From contig NC_087064.1 in assembly GCF_963678635.1 (NCBI RefSeq), forward strand, positions 63,915,548 to 63,979,547: a DNA stretch of 64,000 bases, written 5' to 3'. How positions within the stretch are numbered: the stretch's first letter is position 1; the number at the start of each line of letters is the position of its first letter. Below the pieces are notes generated by a model, which was given only the letters and a program-made list of their open reading frames with translations, was not told the origin of the DNA and made no database searches. Of the stretch, positions 59,816-64,000 are shown in pieces. This stretch comes from Symsagittifera roscoffensis (Eukaryota > Xenacoelomorpha > Acoela > Convolutidae). Both the position numbers and the translations under genes were made by a program.

Positions 59816-60298
59816 TGTAACGAGTAAATTTTCAAAGTAACTTGATTCAAAACTGAATAGAAAGAAATGAATGGTTTCGATTGAATGTATATGTCTGCAA
59901 AAGAAAGCGTTGTATCTATTTTAATTTATACACACATGTACTTTCTATCGCAAAGATATTGGATTGCAATTTAGTTCAAATGGATAAGTATTTTGTGCAT
60001 GTACAACTGATAAGAATTTTAATGGGTGTTAAAGGTCACAATGTTTAAACGTTATTTTTGATACAAGCTATTTGTTTGAATGCAATTTAGATAAACATAG
60101 AATACCACGCAAGGTAACATAAATATTTTACACGCCCTCCCTTATTAAACTGATCAAAAACTACATAGGAGGTCTTGAAATTTCTAATTTTAGAAGAACC
60201 AATCCCTATTTTAATCTCTTGAGGCGTTTTCACAATTCATTTCAGTTTCATTTCTCTCCGCGTTACGTTTGTCCTTTTCGTCCAATTTTTCTTCAAAA
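59816..60298. promoter_or_regulatory. divergent intergenic promoter region
   Basis: Separates the minus-strand gene cluster from the plus-strand genes. It has TATAAAT on the minus strand at 59923-59930. No clear TATA is seen for the plus-strand gene. Confidence 0.45.
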
Positions 60299-60934
60299 AT
60301 GCCTTGTTATATTATTGCCGGATATTCCAATCACGAAAGAACCATTTTTTATGAAACCGTTCACGGTAATTTTGTAGCAATAATTAACGAAGAAAAAAGT
60401 TTCAATTCTGATGACTGGACTTGTACTCATCACGTTATGATTCCCAAAAATTTTTTACATTTATTCAGTAAACTTTCCTTAAAAAATTCAAAGAAAGACG
60501 AAGAACTGAATATAAAGTATTTGAGTTACCTTACAAATTCTGGTAAATATACGGATCCTGACGAACCTCTTGCTCTTCAGGTTGATATTTCAACTTTATC
60601 AAAACCAGTAAAATTTTTTTTGTATGAATACGATTGTGATGTTACTCCGATGTGTGAACACCAGTTAGAATACTTTGAAGAAATTGAATTTTTTGATCGT
60701 TTATGGGGAATGGAACAGATTGAATCACCATCATTAGTTACCCCGAAAGCTGATCCTTCTCCTACAGTGTCACCATGGCTTGATGAACCAGATTCTTCAA
60801 CTCCTACGCGCACCCCCGAAGCGACAGTGAGTAATCATATGGAAAATTTGACTCCTTCTCTATGCCTTGCACCAAAGAAAAAACGGAAGCTAACAACACT
60901 AGAGAAAGCGCAGGAGTATTTGGACCTTATATAA
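60299..60934 (+). CDS. 211-aa protein with C-terminal nuclear localisation signal
   Basis: The start is taken at ATG 60299 (MPCYIIAGYSNHERTIFYET); the longer ORF begins at a TTG. The N-terminal ~125 residues look folded (strand-rich). Then come an acidic patch, a Ser/Thr/Pro-rich linker (about 150-185) and APKKKRKLTTLEKAQEYLDL at the C-terminus, a textbook monopartite nuclear localisation signal. An AATAAA lies 53 bp past the stop. It is transcribed away from the structural cluster, toward PolB, so an early regulatory role is possible. No family recognised. Confidence 0.6.
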   Translation: MPCYIIAGYSNHERTIFYETVHGNFVAIINEEKSFNSDDWTCTHHVMIPKNFLHLFSKLSLKNSKKDEELNIKYLSYLTNSGKYTDPDEPLALQVDISTLSKPVKFFLYEYDCDVTPMCEHQLEYFEEIEFFDRLWGMEQIESPSLVTPKADPSPTVSPWLDEPDSSTPTRTPEATVSNHMENLTPSLCLAPKKKRKLTTLEKAQEYLDLI

Positions 60935-60986
60935 CTTTGAAACTGAGGTTGAGTTTTATTGATTTTTGTTTGTTTTTATTGTGTAT

Positions 60987-60992
60987 AATAAA
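60987..60992 (+). terminator. polyadenylation signal AATAAA for the NLS gene
   Basis: AATAAA 53 bp downstream of the TAA stop, followed by a T-rich stretch. Confidence 0.5.
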
Positions 60993-62400
60993 TTAACTTT
61001 AAAATTGAGTTTGAGATTATATCTTTTGTTTGTTCATATTTTATCACACGATTGTGTTCTGATTAAAAATTTAGTATAAAAGCTTTTAAAATTTGAAGTT
61101 AAAAAAATCATTTCTTTTTCAATTAATTGACTATTTTTTTTTCAATTAAAAACAAAAAAAAGTTCGTAAAGTTTTCATTTTTTCCACAAATAGGAGTTAA
61201 CATATTAACATTGAAGTTCTTATTTACATTAGTGATCTTGAGAAAAAAATTGAAAAGCATCCATATATATGCTAATTTTTAGAAAACAAGATAAAAAAAT
61301 ATCAATTTCTTTTTTTGAAAAAAAGATAATTAACGTCAAAAAAATCTGTAAAAAAATAATTTTGGATAAAAATTTATGTTGTCATATGTTTATTCATTTA
61401 GTTATCATACAAATTAAACATAATGAAAAAAAGTATAAAAGATGTTTGAAACCAACTTTTTGATAAAAATAATTATTTTTTTAATGTTTTTTAGTTAGAA
61501 ATTTGACTTTTTAATTACAAAAAGGAAAAAAAAAGCATTAATTTTTTCTTTTTCTTCAAATTGGAGTTGCCATTTGATCATTGATACTGTTGTCTCCAAA
61601 AATGATCATAATGAAAAAAATACAAGTATTCATCATCATGCTAAATATTTGAGAAAAATCATAAAAATCATATTTTTTAATTGATGACTCATCGTTTTTT
61701 CATTTTTCCGAAAAAATGCGATTTTCAACCAGAAGACGCAATTTTTTATTATGAGCAAGAGGTGTTATTATGAAAGTGGATTGAGGGGCACGAGTAATGA
61801 GATTGTGGGAGTAGATGTTTTTTCAATAGTCTTCGAGAAAAACGCTAATCCCTTTAATCCCCCCTAAAACAACAAACTCATTTTTCTTTACAGAAAAGTA
61901 TTTTTTCGGACTTTTTTTTTCAAATCGAAAGACAATTGAGACAAATTCATGATGACAGGGACCGTGCGACCGCTCCGTGATTAACATCATTGATAACAAT
62001 GCGCCTGGAAAGTTAAAAAACTGTCATTTTTCAGTTTTTGCTTTACTTATTCATCATTTCAACTGTTTTTGATATAAATTTTGACATTTTTATAGGATGT
62101 TCTGTCCCCATGACAATTGGGATATTTAGGATCTATCATGTGTTATGACATGCTCAACTTTTTTTCACAATTTCGAAGATTTCATCAATTTATAATTTGA
62201 ATTGATAAAATATAAAACTAAAACTTTTCTCTCTTGGCTCTAAAATCATTTTGGATTAAAATTTAGCTCAAACTTGGTTTGTTTAGATTAGTTTCTATCG
62301 TTTGTAGTAATTATTAACAATTCAAACAACAAATAATCTGTTTCGCCCAATCGAATTTGAGTTTGACAGTTATGGCTGGAAATTCAAATCTAATTCAAAT

Positions 62401-62441
62401 TTTGGCGGGAAAAGAGTTCAAATTCAAAGTTAAGCGGGAAA
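62401..62441 (+). promoter_or_regulatory. two E2F-like sites upstream of PolB
   Basis: TTTGGCGGGAAA at 62401-62412 is a consensus E2F site, and AAGCGGGAAA at 62432-62441 is a second one. They lie in a 31-bp direct repeat with GTTCAAATTCAAA spacers. They sit 120-160 bp upstream of the PolB ATG. E2F sites couple genes to S phase in animals. Confidence 0.65.
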
Positions 62442-62562
62442 AGCTATTCAAATTCAAACCGAGAAGGGAAAAAGGAATTGAAGCGCAGTAGTTTAAACTT
62501 TTTGGTGTTTGGTTGGGATTCATTCCCTTTCCTGCTTCGCTTTAAAACAGTTCCAGAGCGAA

Positions 62563-64000
62563 ATGGGTTTCAAGTGTAACTATTGTCCCAAAGTTTTTAC
62601 AATAAAAACGAATAGATATCGTCATGAACGGAATTTTCACGCTGTTGAAAAAGAATTACCCGTTTTTACTTGCTACCATTGTAGTTTTAGCAGTTTACTG
62701 CTATCAAAATTACAGCAGCATATTGAATCAGATCATCAAAAATGTAACAATTTATGTCGGTATTGTCGGCTTGGTTTTTGTGAATTTAAAGACTTCAAGG
62801 GTCACATGCAATCAGAGCATGGGCTACCTGTTTTGAATCAACAACTTACATCACTCAGCAACCCCTCTAGCTCAATCACACAAGCAAACGATTTTCCAGC
62901 TTCAATTGAAGTTCATGAATCAGCCATGAAAAATACGTTAATGACTTTTATTATTCCCAACCAAAATATTGAACATGATCTTATCGAATTTATGACCTTG
63001 AAAAAAAATGAGATTCAAACTTTGATACTAGATAGAACCTGTAATGGACCCTGCAAATTACAATTTTCGGTTAAACTTACTTTAATCAAGCATGCTACTG
63101 TTGTTTCGGACCAAAGCGTGCAACAACCTGAAGACGAACGCGTTGAAATTTTCGCTAATTATATGATGACTCCCCTTTATGCAAACGGTTTGTCTGATGA
63201 ATTATTTCTCAAAATGCTCGAAAAAATGGAAGCTGTGTTCCAGAATTTTTCAGCCCATGGTAGCGGCTGGGTTCTGCAGCGTGTAAATGAGCTTTACATT
63301 AAAATCGGAAAAATGTTGCCAATCAGAGGCTCTTCGGTTATACCTCTACCTCCAAAAATAGCAAATTCGCAACAATTGATTAATATTCGTAATCACAACG
63401 ACCACAATTGCTTTTTGTTATGCTACACTGCCGCCTATCATCTTAGATATAAGCCTGATCTAATTGTCGGTAGGTTAGTTGATCCTAAACTTGAAGAGAC
63501 TGATCCACACACCTATACAAAGCCCGGAACGCATCAGGCTTCTGATGATTTCTTTATGCCTATGAGCTTGAACATGATTCCTCAATTCGAGCGACTTAAT
63601 AACGTTCAAGTAAACGTGTTTCAATATCAAAAAGGAGATCTCATTCCAATGATTGTCTCAAAGTTTGAAAGCTCAGATAATTTTATCATGGATTTGCTTT
63701 TGTTATATGAACCCGGAATGCACCACTTTGTTTTGATAAAAGACCTGCTCCGATTTGTTTGTGAAGTTAGAAAGCAAAAATTCCGAAGTTTCCTGCAGTT
63801 GTGTCGTAACTGTTTTCAAATTCATTACAATGAAATTGATCATAAAACGCATGAGCGATTATGTAAAGATCATGAACCAGCTGTAGTGATAATGCCAACA
63901 GCTGAAAATGGCTGCCACAAGTATAAATTTAAAAACTTTCAAGCTCTCTGGTATGCACCTATTGTTTTTTATTTTGATTTCGAATCGTTCCTGAATCCCG
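62563..64000 (+). CDS. protein-primed DNA polymerase B, N-terminal 479 codons (partial)
   Basis: ATG at 62563; the frame stays open to the window edge. Three C2H2 zinc fingers open the protein (first one CNYCPKVFTIKTNRYRHERN then H; second CYHC..; third CRYCRLGF..HMQSEH). Then come the conserved Polinton PolB pre-exonuclease region (FSAHGSGWVLQRVNELYI; INIRNHNDHNCFLLCYTAAY; MHHFVLIKDLLRF), a C-x2-C...H...C cluster (CRNCFQ...CKDH) and the exonuclease motif I DFE at residues 472-474. The catalytic polymerase motifs are beyond the edge. It replicates the element DNA by protein priming. No lesion is seen in the visible part. Confidence 0.92.
   Translation, partial: MGFKCNYCPKVFTIKTNRYRHERNFHAVEKELPVFTCYHCSFSSLLLSKLQQHIESDHQKCNNLCRYCRLGFCEFKDFKGHMQSEHGLPVLNQQLTSLSNPSSSITQANDFPASIEVHESAMKNTLMTFIIPNQNIEHDLIEFMTLKKNEIQTLILDRTCNGPCKLQFSVKLTLIKHATVVSDQSVQQPEDERVEIFANYMMTPLYANGLSDELFLKMLEKMEAVFQNFSAHGSGWVLQRVNELYIKIGKMLPIRGSSVIPLPPKIANSQQLINIRNHNDHNCFLLCYTAAYHLRYKPDLIVGRLVDPKLEETDPHTYTKPGTHQASDDFFMPMSLNMIPQFERLNNVQVNVFQYQKGDLIPMIVSKFESSDNFIMDLLLLYEPGMHHFVLIKDLLRFVCEVRKQKFRSFLQLCRNCFQIHYNEIDHKTHERLCKDHEPAVVIMPTAENGCHKYKFKNFQALWYAPIVFYFDFESFLNP

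Larger units (their letters stand above)
60935..62562. other. non-coding stretch between the NLS gene and PolB
   Basis: AT-rich with long A and T runs and no supported ORF. AATAAA at 60987-60992. The last 200 bp hold the CAAATTC repeats and E2F-like sites upstream of PolB. Confidence 0.5.
50603..64000. mobile_element. Polinton/Maverick (adintovirus-like) element, right end off window
   Basis: The set of adenain-like protease, double-jelly-roll-type major capsid protein, minor capsid protein, retroviral-type integrase, FtsK/HerA packaging ATPase and protein-primed PolB defines a Polinton. At least 13.4 kb is present. Fifteen genes lie on the minus strand, mostly with overlaps or gaps of a few bases. 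Two genes are divergent on the plus strand. The left end is somewhere between the minisatellite at 49700 and 50603. Several genes are broken by one-base shifts or in-frame stops. Confidence 0.93.

Noticed and set aside
61269-61463. 64-aa Lys/Ile-rich plus-strand ORF before PolB
   Set aside because: Low-complexity AT-rich DNA with no domain or context support.

Overview
The window looks like a stretch of an AT-rich invertebrate animal genome. Two host genes are recognisable on the minus strand. One is a three-exon Rho-family GTPase of about 185 residues (exons 29840-29999, 20619-20783, 19778-20010). The other is a single-exon ZSWIM4/5/6-type SWIM zinc-finger protein (36477-39848). GT-AG introns, a CAAX-box GTPase, CR1-like LINEs, a Penelope-like GIY-YIG relic, hAT-type MITEs and tRNA-derived SINE relics all point to Metazoa. 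The exact phylum cannot be read from the sequence.

Positions 1 to about 17,290 hold one very large Ty3-type, envelope-bearing retroelement on the minus strand, with its 3' end off the left edge. In its own 5'->3' order it has a leader with repeats and hairpins (17,290-15,713), a small basic ORF, Gag, a zinc-knuckle nucleocapsid with an Arg/Asn-rich tail, aspartic protease, reverse transcriptase, RNase H and integrase. A 3' accessory region of about 6 kb follows: two tiny membrane proteins, a 391-codon Pro/Ser/Thr-rich frame without ATG, an 872-aa envelope-like glycoprotein, a 99-aa ORF joined by a correctly phased slippery heptamer to a frame of about 520 codons, and a consensus splice donor. 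Gag has an in-frame TAA and Pol changes frame several times.

Positions 17,290-50,600 are host sequence dense in repeats. They include twin 1.5-kb repeats inside the 9-kb GTPase intron, a perfect 24-bp inverted repeat, two MITEs with 8-bp target duplications, two LINE relics, a Penelope-like relic inside a tandem duplication with an internal microhomology deletion, a 1.75-kb tandem duplication and a 29-bp minisatellite.

Positions 50,603 to the right edge are most of a Polinton/Maverick (adintovirus-like) element. Fifteen tightly packed minus-strand genes include an adenain-like protease, major and minor capsid proteins, a core protein, retroviral-type integrase, packaging ATPase and a PC4-like protein. 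A divergent plus-strand gene with a nuclear localisation signal and the start of a protein-primed DNA polymerase B lie to the right. The polymerase is preceded by two E2F-like sites. Several genes carry single-base frame breaks at homopolymers or in-frame TAA codons, so this copy is either recently decayed or contains assembly indels.
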